The notes below the pieces were generated by a model. It was not told where the DNA came from. It saw only the letters and a program-made list of their open reading frames with translations, and made no database searches. 33,022 nt of DNA from an uncultured bacterium (GTDB taxonomy: Bacteria; Cyanobacteriota; Vampirovibrionia; Gastranaerophilales; Gastranaerophilaceae). The translations under genes and the position numbers were made by a program. Shown one piece after another: positions 16,660 to 24,284 of this stretch (its first letter is position 1; the number at the start of each line of letters is the position of its first letter). The stretch covers positions 1-33,022 of the forward strand of contig CANAIK010000018.1 of NCBI GenBank assembly GCA_947361225.1. The letters are read 5' to 3'.

Positions 16660-17481
16660 TTATTCTTCACTTACAATTAGCTGATCATCGACTAGTTCTT
16701 TGAGTTTTGTTTCAACAAAATTTTTAAGAGTTAATTTTGCATTGTTGCAAGTTGAACAATGTCCTGTTAACTTAACTATAACGTTGTTATTTTGAACATC
16801 CACAAGTTCAATTCCGCCAAAATCCTTATTTAGTTCAGGATTGATAACAGTTTCAACCACATTATTAATTTTAATAATTTTTTGAACGGGACTTAAAGCG
16901 GCAGGGTCTTTTTTGGTGTATTTTTTTAAGATTTTTTCGATATTTTCCTTACAACGTCCGCAAGCAAGCGCCGCTGAGGTTAGTTTTGTAATATCGTCAA
17001 GAGTTTTAGCGTTTTTGTTCTCAATTGCGTCAATAATATCTTTTTCGCTAACTTGAAAACAATGACAAATTATCGGACTTTCGGTTTCTTTATCGTCCTC
17101 AAGTTCGCCCCAATCTTCTCCTAAGTAGTTCTTAAGAGCGTCTTCGAGCGCTTCTCGACCCATGACTGAACAGTGCATTTTTTCGGGCGGCAACCCGTCC
17201 AATTCATCTGCTATTTGTTTATTTGTAATTTTTTTTGCTTCTTCAACGGTTTTACCGATTAACATTTCGGTTAAAACGCTGCTTGCTGCAACTGCCGAGC
17301 CGCAGCCAAAAGTTTGGAATTTTGCGTCTTTTATAACGTTATTCTCAATTTTTAAATATAATTTTAATTTATCACCACAGGATAACGCCCCTGCTTCACC
17401 GATGCAATCGGCGTTTTCAATTTCCCCAACGTTTTTAGGGTTTTTAAAATGTTCTTTAACTTTATCTGAATATTCCCACAT
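16660..17481 (-). CDS. nifU: NifU, three-domain Fe-S cluster scaffold
   Basis: 273 residues with the complete NifU plan: an IscU-like scaffold (residues 1-125) with cluster cysteines C35, C60 and C104; a central bacterioferritin-associated-ferredoxin-like [2Fe-2S] domain with C139, C141, C174 and C177; and the C-terminal NifU domain with the CSTC pair (C242, C245). It receives sulfur from NifS and iron and hands clusters to apo-proteins. No nitrogenase genes are seen, so it is probably the general assembly system, as in epsilonproteobacteria and some anaerobes, not a nitrogen-fixation gene. Confidence 0.93.
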   Translation of the reverse strand: MWEYSDKVKEHFKNPKNVGEIENADCIGEAGALSCGDKLKLYLKIENNVIKDAKFQTFGCGSAVAASSVLTEMLIGKTVEEAKKITNKQIADELDGLPPEKMHCSVMGREALEDALKNYLGEDWGELEDDKETESPIICHCFQVSEKDIIDAIENKNAKTLDDITKLTSAALACGRCKENIEKILKKYTKKDPAALSPVQKIIKINNVVETVINPELNKDFGGIELVDVQNNNVIVKLTGHCSTCNNAKLTLKNFVETKLKELVDDQLIVSEE

Positions 17482-17509
17482 AAAATGCTTTCTTTAAACT
17501 AACTATTGT

Positions 17510-17539
17510 ATTATATCATCTAAAAATCGTACTTGTATA
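17510..17539 (-). promoter_or_regulatory. Candidate promoter of nifU-nifS
   Basis: On the minus strand a perfect TATAAT (17510-17515) stands 29 bases before the nifU ATG, with TATACA (17534-17539, 4 of 6 to consensus) 18 bases upstream. It shares the intergenic space with the divergent gene at 17577. Confidence 0.35.
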
Positions 17540-17576
17540 TGTAAAATTTTTTTAATTTTGTGCGCATAATATTATT

Positions 17577-18038
17577 ATGGATGAAAATATCTATAATTCA
17601 TTAACAAAAAAGCTTATTCTAAACGGGCTTATAAATTCGGATATTGAAAGCGAAAATTTTTTCAATATCGAAGCTGACGAGGATTTTTCCAATTCCCCTT
17701 TTGTTGAAAAAAAAGAAAAAGAAGAAAAAAAACAACCAAAAAAAAGAATTAATCGTTTTGATTTGGAGTTGATTACAAATCCTTTGGAGGATAATAAAAA
17801 AGAAGGATTCGATAAACTTAATAACTTGGAGAAAATTATTTTTAATTTTTTCCCGAAACTCTATAAAGCAAAACTTGCAAAAGAGGCGATTTTGAGGTTA
17901 AAAGAGCTCAATATCGACACAAAAGTGCTTTTTGATAAAACAATTCCTTATGGGGAATCTGAAATAAGGTATAAAGATTTAATTAAATTCTTAAAGTACG
18001 CCAGTGAAATTCAATCGGATATTGAGAAAAAAGTTTAG
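17577..18038 (+). CDS. Hypothetical acidic/basic soluble protein
   Basis: 153 residues, not recognised. An acidic N-terminal third, a Lys/Glu-rich linker near residues 45-60 (KKEKEEKKQPKKR), and a predicted helical C-terminal part from about residue 80. No membrane segment or signal peptide. It is divergent from nifU, and its stop overlaps by 4 bases the stop of the small minus-strand gene 18035-18250. Confidence 0.6.
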   Translation: MDENIYNSLTKKLILNGLINSDIESENFFNIEADEDFSNSPFVEKKEKEEKKQPKKRINRFDLELITNPLEDNKKEGFDKLNNLEKIIFNFFPKLYKAKLAKEAILRLKELNIDTKVLFDKTIPYGESEIRYKDLIKFLKYASEIQSDIEKKV

Positions 18039-18250
18039 CAAATTTCATCAAAAATAGAGCCTTCAAGCATTTTTTTAAGATTTCTTTTGCTATTGTGAAT
18101 GTTTTTTGTTGAAACTGCTTCTTTGTATAGCATATTGAGTTTTGAAGTTATAAATAACTCGGAATTATCTGAGCAAGTCCTTTTTGAGTACAACTTCAAA
18201 TTATTGCCGTTAAGGCTGTAGTTAAAATTTATTCCGTTGATTCTTGACAT
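18035..18250 (-). CDS. Small hypothetical protein
   Basis: 71 residues beginning MSRINGINFNYSLNGNNL, basic, with helical predicted C-terminus. No recognised domain. The start is reminiscent of the RIN...F/Y...G beginnings of other lineage-specific proteins here, which is the main reason to accept it; the ribosome site is weak. It ends exactly against the convergent gene 17577-18038. Confidence 0.4.
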   Translation of the reverse strand: MSRINGINFNYSLNGNNLKLYSKRTCSDNSELFITSKLNMLYKEAVSTKNIHNSKRNLKKMLEGSIFDEIC

Positions 18251-18308
18251 AGTAAGTTTCTTTTCAAGTTTTTAGCGCATTATATATTATAATAAAAACA
18301 AAACATAA

Positions 18309-18346
18309 GTCAAATTTGACAGTTTAAAATTGAAATTATTTACAAT
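18309..18346 (+). promoter_or_regulatory. Candidate argS promoter with palindrome over the -35 box
   Basis: A perfect 12-bp palindrome GTCAAATTTGAC (18309-18320) overlaps a consensus TTGACA (18316-18321). TACAAT (18341-18346) follows at a 19-base spacer, about 30 bases before the argS ATG. The palindrome is a possible operator. Confidence 0.4.
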
Positions 18347-18376
18347 TCTTTAATTTTTTATTAGAATATTTTTATT

Positions 18377-20050
18377 ATGTTAAAAGATTATTTTATTGAA
18401 ATTACAAAAAAAGCTATTGTTGAAGCTTTTGAATTAAAAGAAACCGATTTTGAACTTAAGGCTGAAAGTCCTAAAAACAAAGACTTTGGAGATTTTGCGA
18501 TTAATATAAGCGCCCTTAGCAGGATTCTTAAAAAATCTCCTGTTGAAATTGCGAAGGCTGTTGTTGATAAAATTGAGCAAAAAAACTTCTCAATTAATCC
18601 TGTCGGGGGTTTTATCAACTTTAAAGTCGATAAAGAATTTTTAGGGAAAATTATAGAAGAAATATTGCAAAAAAAAGAAAATTACCTAAAAACCGATATT
18701 GGAAAGGAAGAAAAGGTAAACTTAGAATACGTTAGCGCTAATCCAACCGGACCATTCCACATTGGACACGGACGCTGGGCGGCTTTAGGGTCAGCATTAG
18801 CGTCGATTATGAATTATTGTAATTATAAAGTTACACAAGAATTCTACATAAACGACGCAGGAAACCAGATAAATAAACTTGCAAAATCCTTGGAAATTCG
18901 TGTCCGACAACTAAAGGGCGAGAATATTGAACTTGAAGAAGACTTGTATCCGGGGGAATATTTAATCGATTGCGCTAAAAAATATATCGAAGATAACAAA
19001 GGTTTAACCTATGGCGAATTTGCAAAATTGGATATGTTGAATCAACAAAAAGAATTGCTTAAAAAATTTAGAACTAATTTTGATGTTTTTTTCTCGGAAC
19101 TTGATTTGTATAAAAATAATGAAGTTGATAAAACCTTAGAGGAACTAAGACAAAAAGGAAAGGTTTATCAAAAAGACGGAGCCACTTGGTTTAAAAGTTC
19201 CGATTACAATGACTCCCAAGACAGGGTTTTAGTTAAAACAGACGGCAAAAACACTTATTTAACGGCAGATATTGCTTATCATAAAAATAAATTTGATAGG
19301 GGATTTAATCGTTTAATTAATATCTGGGGAGCCGATCATCACGGCTATATTGAAAGAATTAAAGCGTCAATGGAGGCTTTAGGATACGATAGTTCTAAAC
19401 TTGAAATCCTTTTAGGTCAGCTCGTTAATATTATCCAAGACGGAGAACAAATGAGAATGGGCAAAAGGAAAAAAATGGTAACTCTTGAGGATTTGGTTGA
19501 AGAAGTCGGGGTTGATGCTACAAGATTTTGGATGATTATGCGATCAAGTGATACTGCGGTTGATTTCGACGTTGATTTAGCGAAATCAAAAACAGATAAA
19601 AACCCTGTTTTTTATGTTCAATACGCCCACGCTCGGGCTTGTTCGATTCTAAGAAAAGCAACTCAAAAAAGATTGGATATTGATAATAAAACAGAACTTG
19701 AACCGATTTTTACCCAACAGGAAATCGACGAATTCTATAATAATGTCGATATTCTTCCTTTGTTTGATAATTTATCCCCCGAACAACTCGACGCTTGCAG
19801 ATCTTTAATTCTAAAGCTTGAAGAAGGAAAGGTTCTTTTGTATAACGCTGTAATATATAGAAGTCCTTATATGATTTGTAAATATTTACAGGAACTTGCA
19901 AATTCTTTCCATCATTTCTACAATTACACAAGAGTTTTGTCGGATGATAAAAAAGATTCTTTAAGAAAATTGTCTTTAGTTAATTCTTTTAGAATCATAA
20001 TGGCAAAAATGCTTGATTTGATTGGAGTTAGCGCTTTAGAAAAAATGTAG
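18377..20050 (+). CDS. argS: Arginyl-tRNA synthetase
   Basis: 557 residues. Class I synthetase charging tRNA-Arg. Order of parts: the Arg-specific N-terminal additional domain (1-90), the HIGH motif in ANPTGPFHIGHGRW (HIGH 128-131), a connective domain, YLTADIAYHKNKFDRG, WGADHHGYIERIKA, and MRMGKRKKMVTLEDL in place of the KMSKS loop, as usual for ArgS. The C-terminal anticodon-binding DALR domain begins near FYVQYAHARACSILRKA and ends in MAKMLDLIGVSALEKM. Complete and of normal length. Confidence 0.95.
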   Translation: MLKDYFIEITKKAIVEAFELKETDFELKAESPKNKDFGDFAINISALSRILKKSPVEIAKAVVDKIEQKNFSINPVGGFINFKVDKEFLGKIIEEILQKKENYLKTDIGKEEKVNLEYVSANPTGPFHIGHGRWAALGSALASIMNYCNYKVTQEFYINDAGNQINKLAKSLEIRVRQLKGENIELEEDLYPGEYLIDCAKKYIEDNKGLTYGEFAKLDMLNQQKELLKKFRTNFDVFFSELDLYKNNEVDKTLEELRQKGKVYQKDGATWFKSSDYNDSQDRVLVKTDGKNTYLTADIAYHKNKFDRGFNRLINIWGADHHGYIERIKASMEALGYDSSKLEILLGQLVNIIQDGEQMRMGKRKKMVTLEDLVEEVGVDATRFWMIMRSSDTAVDFDVDLAKSKTDKNPVFYVQYAHARACSILRKATQKRLDIDNKTELEPIFTQQEIDEFYNNVDILPLFDNLSPEQLDACRSLILKLEEGKVLLYNAVIYRSPYMICKYLQELANSFHHFYNYTRVLSDDKKDSLRKLSLVNSFRIIMAKMLDLIGVSALEKM

Positions 20051-20091
20051 TTGATTTTATTTTTTTTCTGTGGTAAATTAGATTTTGCTAA

Positions 20092-20168
20092 GGGCTATTA
20101 GCTCAGGTGGCTAGAGCGCACCCCTGATAAGGGTGAGGTCCCTGGTTCGAGTCCAGGATGGCCCACCA
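20092..20168 (+). tRNA. tRNA-Ile (GAT)
   Basis: 77 bases including an encoded CCA end. Acceptor stem GGGCTAT/ATGGCCC, D-arm AGCTCAGGTGG, anticodon stem-loop CACCC-CTGATAA-GGGTG with anticodon GAT, and T-arm GGTTCGAGTCC. The anticodon arm is the same as in E. coli tRNA-Ile(GAT). Here it stands alone, not in an rRNA spacer, and is immediately followed by a terminator and then by the accessory region. Confidence 0.97.
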
Positions 20169-20169
20169 T

Positions 20170-20200
20170 AAAAGAGACTTTCATCAAGAAAGTCTCTTTT
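20170..20200 (+). terminator. Intrinsic terminator of tRNA-Ile
   Basis: Perfect 13-bp inverted repeat AAAAGAGACTTTC / GAAAGTCTCTTTT with the 5-base loop ATCAA and a terminal T run, starting two bases after the tRNA CCA. Confidence 0.9.
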
Positions 20201-20204
20201 ATTA

Positions 20205-20651
20205 TGAAAATAAGTGCTTTGCGACACTACGAGAAGTTCTAAGATATAGACACCAAAAATAAGCAATCGCCGAAATACAATAATAACAAAGATTATAAAA
20301 GTTCAAGTTATTATTTGACAGGACAGTTGCGAAAGGGCTGTTAAAATGCGAAATTCCCCTCAAACCCCCTGCGTGCTTGAAAATTAGCTGTCGGAAGTAT
20401 TCCAAAATTCACATTTTAATTGTCTTGAAAAGTCCTTGTGTTGTCGAAATTTGTCCGAGCTTGGACAGTTGGCTCAAAACTTTATATAGCCGACTTTTAG
20501 AACGTGTTTAGTTCTTGGGCGGTTAAAATGCGAAATTTGGTACAGGACTTTTGAAATTTTAGTCGGAAATTTTTACAAAAAAGTCGGAAATTAAAATTCT
20601 CTCCTTGGCAATGTTTAATACTAATTGTATTTTTGTAGTAATATAGCAAAT
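20205..20651. other. Gene-free, repeat-rich spacer after the tRNA
   Basis: About 450 bases with no convincing gene; short open frames on the minus strand have no ribosome site or recognisable content. It contains several short repeats: a 16-bp direct repeat (20340-20355, 20522-20537), GGACAGTTG twice (20321, 20463), AGTCGGAAATT twice (20561, 20582), and a TGTCC/GGACA inverted repeat near 20451-20466. Its GC content looks higher than that of the genes that follow. It may be a remnant of an integrated element or a non-coding regulatory region. Confidence 0.5.
20335..20537 (+). repeat. Direct repeat pair (core GTTAAAATGCGAAATT)
   Basis: The core 16 bases are identical at 20340-20355 and 20522-20537. 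Including the preceding five bases (GGGCT/GGGCG) the copies match at 20 of 21 positions. Period is 182 bases. No matching third copy was noticed elsewhere in the window. Confidence 0.8.
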
Positions 20652-21695
20652 ATGTATAAAGATTTTAATGATTTATTTTTCAATACAACCATAAGTCCAT
20701 ACATGGACGTCGCTTTAAAAAATGAAAAAATAATTGAAATAGAAAAATTATTAAATTCAATCAAACCCCAAAAATTATTCAGATATAGAAAATTTACAGA
20801 TTATAATTTAAATGATTTTGATAAAGATGTTATTTCATTATCTAGACCATATTCGTTTAATGATCCATACGATGCACTATTAAAGGTTGATAAAGAAAAG
20901 TTTCTTAGTAGTATTTTTAATATTAGGCATAAAGAAAAAATTGTAGAATTTATAAATAAATATCGGAGTATTTTTGATGCTTTTAATATTGAAGAACCTC
21001 ACAAAACCAACATATTAAAATTTGTTCAAAATATAGAAAACATTCCAAATGAAAACATCACGCAATGTTTTGAAGAAAATAAACCAATTGTTGATTATTT
21101 TTATGATCTAGCAAAAAATGAAGCATTTGCATATTTAAAACAATCTCCAAGAATAGCTTGTTTTTCCGAAGATGTTGCATCAACTCTTATGTGGGCGCAT
21201 TATGCTGATTCGCACAAAGGCTTTGTTATTGAATATAATTTAAATGAATATGTTGGAGCATGTATAAATTGTGATAAAGAAAAAACTTGTACAGATAAAC
21301 ATTGCGAAAGAATATTGCCAGTGCGTTATTCTGATAAAAGATTTGATGCTACCTCATTACTAGTATATGCCATAAATATGAAATTATATTCTTTAATATC
21401 TCCTAATCCTATAATCCCTATGGACGATGAATTAATAGTGCAAAAATCTTTAATTACTAAATCTTTGGACTGGAAATATGAGAAAGAATGGCGTTTAATT
21501 TCATTCAGTAAAAATTATTCTTCTAAACAAATTCAACTTAAACCAAAGGCTATATACTTAGGTTTAGAAATGTCAGATATAAATAAAAAAATTTTAGTAA
21601 ATCTTGCAAAAGAAAAAGAAATTCCAATATATCAAATGAATATAAATTTAGATAGTGAAAAGTATAGTTTAGAATACACAGAATATTTAACTTAA
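20652..21695 (+). CDS. DUF2971-family protein
   Basis: 347 residues from the ATG at 20652; a TTG at 20625 in frame would only add a poor N-terminus. Recognised by the family landmarks: KLFRYRKFTD (41-50), SLSRPYSFNDPYDALL (FNDPYD 69-74), ACFSEDVASTLMWAHYADSHKGFVIEYN (169-196) and the late KSLDWKYEKEWRLISF. The function of DUF2971 is not established to my knowledge; such genes are often met in accessory or defence-associated regions. An unusual insertion after the HKG motif carries C204, C207, C213 and C218 (CxxC-x5-C-x4-C), which could bind a metal. First gene of the post-tRNA island. Confidence 0.75.
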   Translation: MYKDFNDLFFNTTISPYMDVALKNEKIIEIEKLLNSIKPQKLFRYRKFTDYNLNDFDKDVISLSRPYSFNDPYDALLKVDKEKFLSSIFNIRHKEKIVEFINKYRSIFDAFNIEEPHKTNILKFVQNIENIPNENITQCFEENKPIVDYFYDLAKNEAFAYLKQSPRIACFSEDVASTLMWAHYADSHKGFVIEYNLNEYVGACINCDKEKTCTDKHCERILPVRYSDKRFDATSLLVYAINMKLYSLISPNPIIPMDDELIVQKSLITKSLDWKYEKEWRLISFSKNYSSKQIQLKPKAIYLGLEMSDINKKILVNLAKEKEIPIYQMNINLDSEKYSLEYTEYLT

Positions 21696-21751
21696 TATAA
21701 ATACAAAAACTCTTTTTTCACGTATAATTATCTTAACAAAAGCGGGGAAGT

Positions 21752-22029
21752 ATGGCTTCAAATATATTAATTGCAATTAAAAATCTTATAGAAAACCCTA
21801 TTATATCTATAAAATCTTATTATTTTGGTAGAAATAGGGTTAATGGTGTTGGTAATGCTTTAGAAAAATATGTTAAAGATTCACATTTGGTAGATTATAA
21901 AAAAGAACTCATGACACATATTTTGAATGAAAAAATAAATACTATTTTAGAACCAATAGGCTATATAAAAGAGATTACTATACTGAAATTTATGGCAACA
22001 AGGGTGTAGAACTTTTTATAAGGGATTAA
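21752..22029 (+). pseudogene. Remnant of NgoPII-like type II restriction endonuclease
   Basis: An 85-residue frame from a good start (GGGGAAG before the ATG). Its first 45 residues, with SYYFGRNRVNGVGNALEKYVKD, match from memory the N-terminus of NgoPII-family enzymes (GGCC-specific, about 270 residues). After about residue 60 the frame looks out of phase: in the other frame, bases 21940-22029 encode a plausible protein end, ...YKRDYYTEIYGNKG to a stop at 22027-22029. So the gene seems to have lost most of its body and to carry a frameshift. No cognate methyltransferase lies in the window. Family assignment is from the N-terminal pattern only. Confidence 0.5.
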
Positions 22030-22074
22030 TTAAAAAAATATAAAGCGAAAAGATAAAATTTGGAGAAAATTTAA

Positions 22075-22758
22075 ATGAATAACAATGATAAGGCTTGCAT
22101 ATTTATTAGCTTGGTTTTTGTATTTCCAATGATGTTATTTTTGACTGCCTTATTTTTTGATGTCAATATAATTCAAGCTATAAAAGAGCCTAAACTTTTA
22201 TTTAAACCAGTTTGTACAAGCATAACAATAACTGCTTTAATGACTATTTTGCCATTGTTATGTGCGCATGTTGAAACGTGGTTCAAAAAAATCTATAAAG
22301 AAAATACTGAATTTATACAAACTGGTTTAAAATTTAATAGCATTGTTTTTGAAACATTATTTAAAATAATTATTGTTGGAAGTTTTATATTGATTCTCTC
22401 TTATGGATTTATAATTGAGCCCTTATGTAAAAAATTTAACTGGGGAAATGATAATCCAAAAAGCATATTCAGAAAACCTGATTTAATGTATCAAGGATAT
22501 GTGTATGCCTTTCCTTGTCCCGATTTTGAATGCACAAGTAAAAATTATAAGGTTGTTGCAGATATACAGCATGGTGATATTCAAAAAATTTATTTTAAAA
22601 ATGGCGGCTATTTAGAGATAGATAATTGTGATGGAAATGGTTTAGGTGGAGATGATTATTATTGCGAAGAAGCAAAAACTGGAGAAATATGGGGTTTTGA
22701 GTATTATGGAGAATTGGTAAAAAATAAAAATAAACAAAAGCCTTTATTAATTAAATAA
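22075..22758 (+). CDS. Hypothetical three-helix membrane protein
   Basis: 227 residues, unrecognised. Hydrophobic helices near 8-30 (IFISLVFVFPMMLFLTALFF), 45-66 and 95-115 (LFKIIIVGSFILILSYGFII), then a soluble C-terminal domain of about 110 residues with several cysteines (FPCPDFEC, IDNCDGNG, YYCEE) that probably faces outside and could hold disulfides. GGAG ribosome site 9 bases upstream of ATG. It follows the restriction remnant; the two convergent genes downstream have no obvious terminator between them. Confidence 0.6.
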   Translation: MNNNDKACIFISLVFVFPMMLFLTALFFDVNIIQAIKEPKLLFKPVCTSITITALMTILPLLCAHVETWFKKIYKENTEFIQTGLKFNSIVFETLFKIIIVGSFILILSYGFIIEPLCKKFNWGNDNPKSIFRKPDLMYQGYVYAFPCPDFECTSKNYKVVADIQHGDIQKIYFKNGGYLEIDNCDGNGLGGDDYYCEEAKTGEIWGFEYYGELVKNKNKQKPLLIK

Positions 22759-22815
22759 GAATTAATAAAAGAATTTAAGTTATTCAATAGATATTTTAAA
22801 GTAGTTTATAATTGT

Positions 22816-23535
22816 TTAAGTTCGTTCAAATTTTGCATTATTATATTTGCTTTCCCACTTCATTTTGGTTAATGAAGCTTTGATTTCATTAGAATGGTGT
22901 GCATAAATATATTCTTCATTTGGGAATAGTTGACCCCAAAAAAATTCTGTAAAATCAATTACGGTATTTAAAACCCAACAGGCACATGGGTATCTCCAAA
23001 AGCCAAACAATTCACTTGATTCTTGTTGCTTTCTAAGTATTCTATACTTGTTTTTTAATAACATTTCTGGATTTTTATTTTTTTTATAATTTGGTTTTTT
23101 ACTCCAATATGCCTTAAAGTGAACAATTTCATTTCGAAAATCTATAAGAGCTTGAGCATTTTGATATATCTTAGTTCCTTTATTGATGTCAATTCCTTTT
23201 GTATATTTTAAAAAAATATTATATTTTTCCAAAATTGGTTTTCTGTCTATATCAAAATCTTTATATAATTTTTGAATAATATTATATTTATCTAATTTTT
23301 CCTTTAAATTTTTATCGTATTCAATATCATTAATTTTTGAATAAAAAGAATTAATAAATGATTCCAAATAGCATACTGATAATAAAATACAGCTTAAAAC
23401 ATAAGACAAACTGGTATATGTAGCATTGCGATTAGTGTCGATTTTATATGCTTGAATTATCATATTATGTGCTGAATTCAAAAAATCTTGATTTAATTCT
23501 ACAAATGAAGAAACTTCAACTCTAGTTGATGTCAT
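22816..23535 (-). CDS. HEPN-like protein with Rx4H motif
   Basis: 239 residues, preceded by AAGGAAC. An N-terminal helix-rich half with a hydrophobic stretch YVLSCILLSVCYLESFINSF (45-64), a typical first HEPN helix that ends in E-[AS]-x-I-N, and a later helix ALIDFRNEIVHFKAYW holding R134-N-E-I-V-H139. R-[NDH]-x3-H is the catalytic signature of HEPN ribonucleases of toxin-antitoxin and abortive-infection systems. No partner nucleotidyltransferase or MNT antitoxin is adjacent. HEPN proteins lacking RNase activity also exist, so toxicity is an inference. Confidence 0.55.
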   Translation of the reverse strand: MTSTRVEVSSFVELNQDFLNSAHNMIIQAYKIDTNRNATYTSLSYVLSCILLSVCYLESFINSFYSKINDIEYDKNLKEKLDKYNIIQKLYKDFDIDRKPILEKYNIFLKYTKGIDINKGTKIYQNAQALIDFRNEIVHFKAYWSKKPNYKKNKNPEMLLKNKYRILRKQQESSELFGFWRYPCACWVLNTVIDFTEFFWGQLFPNEEYIYAHHSNEIKASLTKMKWESKYNNAKFERT

Positions 23536-23938
23536 ATTGTTCCTTTCTGTACTTGCAATAATTAATAATTATACAATGAAATAATATTTTATAACTCAAT
23601 CTCTCTGTTGGATTTAGTCTCAAATTCAATGACCTCCTAAAATAAAATTAGGGAAAGTTCCCAGTGTAAGAGGACTTGAAATTTAATGCACAATAGTTTA
23701 TAGTAATGATATAGATTATTTTTTTAAAATCAATGACAAAAATTTATATACAAATATAGTTAATTGGTTCATTTTCAAGATGACCTATTGTCAAATCGAG
23801 TGTATAAAATACTCAAATTGGGTGTTATTTGACACAAGTGTTATTTTAATCAACCGAGGGGTGGTTTAGAACCCCTTTTATAACTTTTGAACCGAAATTC
23901 ATAAATTCATTTTCGATTCTTTGTTGTTCTTTTTTTAA
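23536..23938. other. Gene-free interval with several hairpins
   Basis: About 400 bases with no credible coding frame. Visible: the palindromic GGGAA-AG-TTCCC (23651-23662); an inverted repeat TGTCAAAT (23789-23796) / ATTTGACA (23827-23834) enclosing a smaller GAG-TAT/ATA-CTC hairpin; and a terminator-like hairpin at 23857-23880. The structures suggest an untranslated RNA or the remains of a mobile element end. Confidence 0.45.
23857..23880 (+). terminator. Terminator-like hairpin without an obvious upstream gene
   Basis: AGGGGT (23857-23862) and ACCCCT (23871-23876) around an 8-base loop, followed on the plus strand by TTTTATAACTTTT. The T tract is on the plus strand only, yet the nearest plus-strand gene ends more than 1.1 kb upstream, hinting at a plus-strand transcript inside 23536-23856. 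Confidence 0.5.
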
Positions 23939-24160
23939 CTATTTTCTTTTGTCAATTAGTCTTAATATATCAATGTTTAGAGAATTTGCTATTTTATTTA
24001 GTGTTTTTAATGTTATATTTTGTTTTCCTGCTTCAATGACTCCAATATATTTTTCGTGAACTCCGATTAATTCTGCAAGCTGCGCTTGTGTCATACTTTT
24101 TATTGCACGTTCAATCTTTATATTATGAGCAATTCTTTTAAACAATTCTAAATCTTCCAT
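23939..24160 (-). CDS. XRE-family HTH transcriptional regulator
   Basis: 73 residues from ATG 24160 (MEDLELFKRIAHNIK); an upstream ATG would add a hydrophobic, unlikely tail. Single Cro/C1-type helix-turn-helix: MTQAQLAELIGVHEKYIGVIEAGKQNITLKTLNKIANSL. No other domain, so it is a minimal repressor-type protein. It is divergent from the TM2 operon, whose promoter lies in the 124-base gap, and likely controls that promoter and itself. Confidence 0.85.
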   Translation of the reverse strand: MEDLELFKRIAHNIKIERAIKSMTQAQLAELIGVHEKYIGVIEAGKQNITLKTLNKIANSLNIDILRLIDKRK

Positions 24161-24228
24161 AATTAAATAATAGAGTATTATAGCTATATATGAACAATAC
24201 AAAATACCTTAAAATGTAGTATTATATA

Positions 24229-24257
24229 TTGACAATAAAAATATTTTTATGTAAAAT
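24229..24257 (+). promoter_or_regulatory. Strong sigma-70 promoter of the TM2 operon with palindromic spacer
   Basis: TTGACA (24229-24234) and TAAAAT (24252-24257) at the ideal 17-base spacing. The spacer holds the 12-bp palindrome AAAAATATTTTT (24237-24248), a possible site for the divergent XRE protein. GAGAGG (24271-24276) and ATG (24285) follow. Confidence 0.65.
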
Positions 24258-24284
24258 ATTATCAGCAAAAGAGAGGCGCTAAGT

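Noticed and set aside
15470-17481. Nitrogen-fixation cluster
   Set aside because: NifU/NifS are present but no nifH, D, K, E, N or B; the pair serves general Fe-S assembly in many anaerobes.
20202-20405. 67-codon minus-strand frame after tRNA-Ile
   Set aside because: No ribosome site, overlaps the tRNA terminator region and repeat copy, and its sequence has no recognisable domain; treated as spacer.
20340-20594. CRISPR-like array
   Set aside because: Repeats are only two copies each, of different sequence and irregular spacing; no array or cas genes.
23620-23700. Insertion-sequence end
   Set aside because: A TGACCTCC-like stretch near a GGGAA-AG-TTCCC palindrome suggested an element end, but no matching second end or transposase was found.
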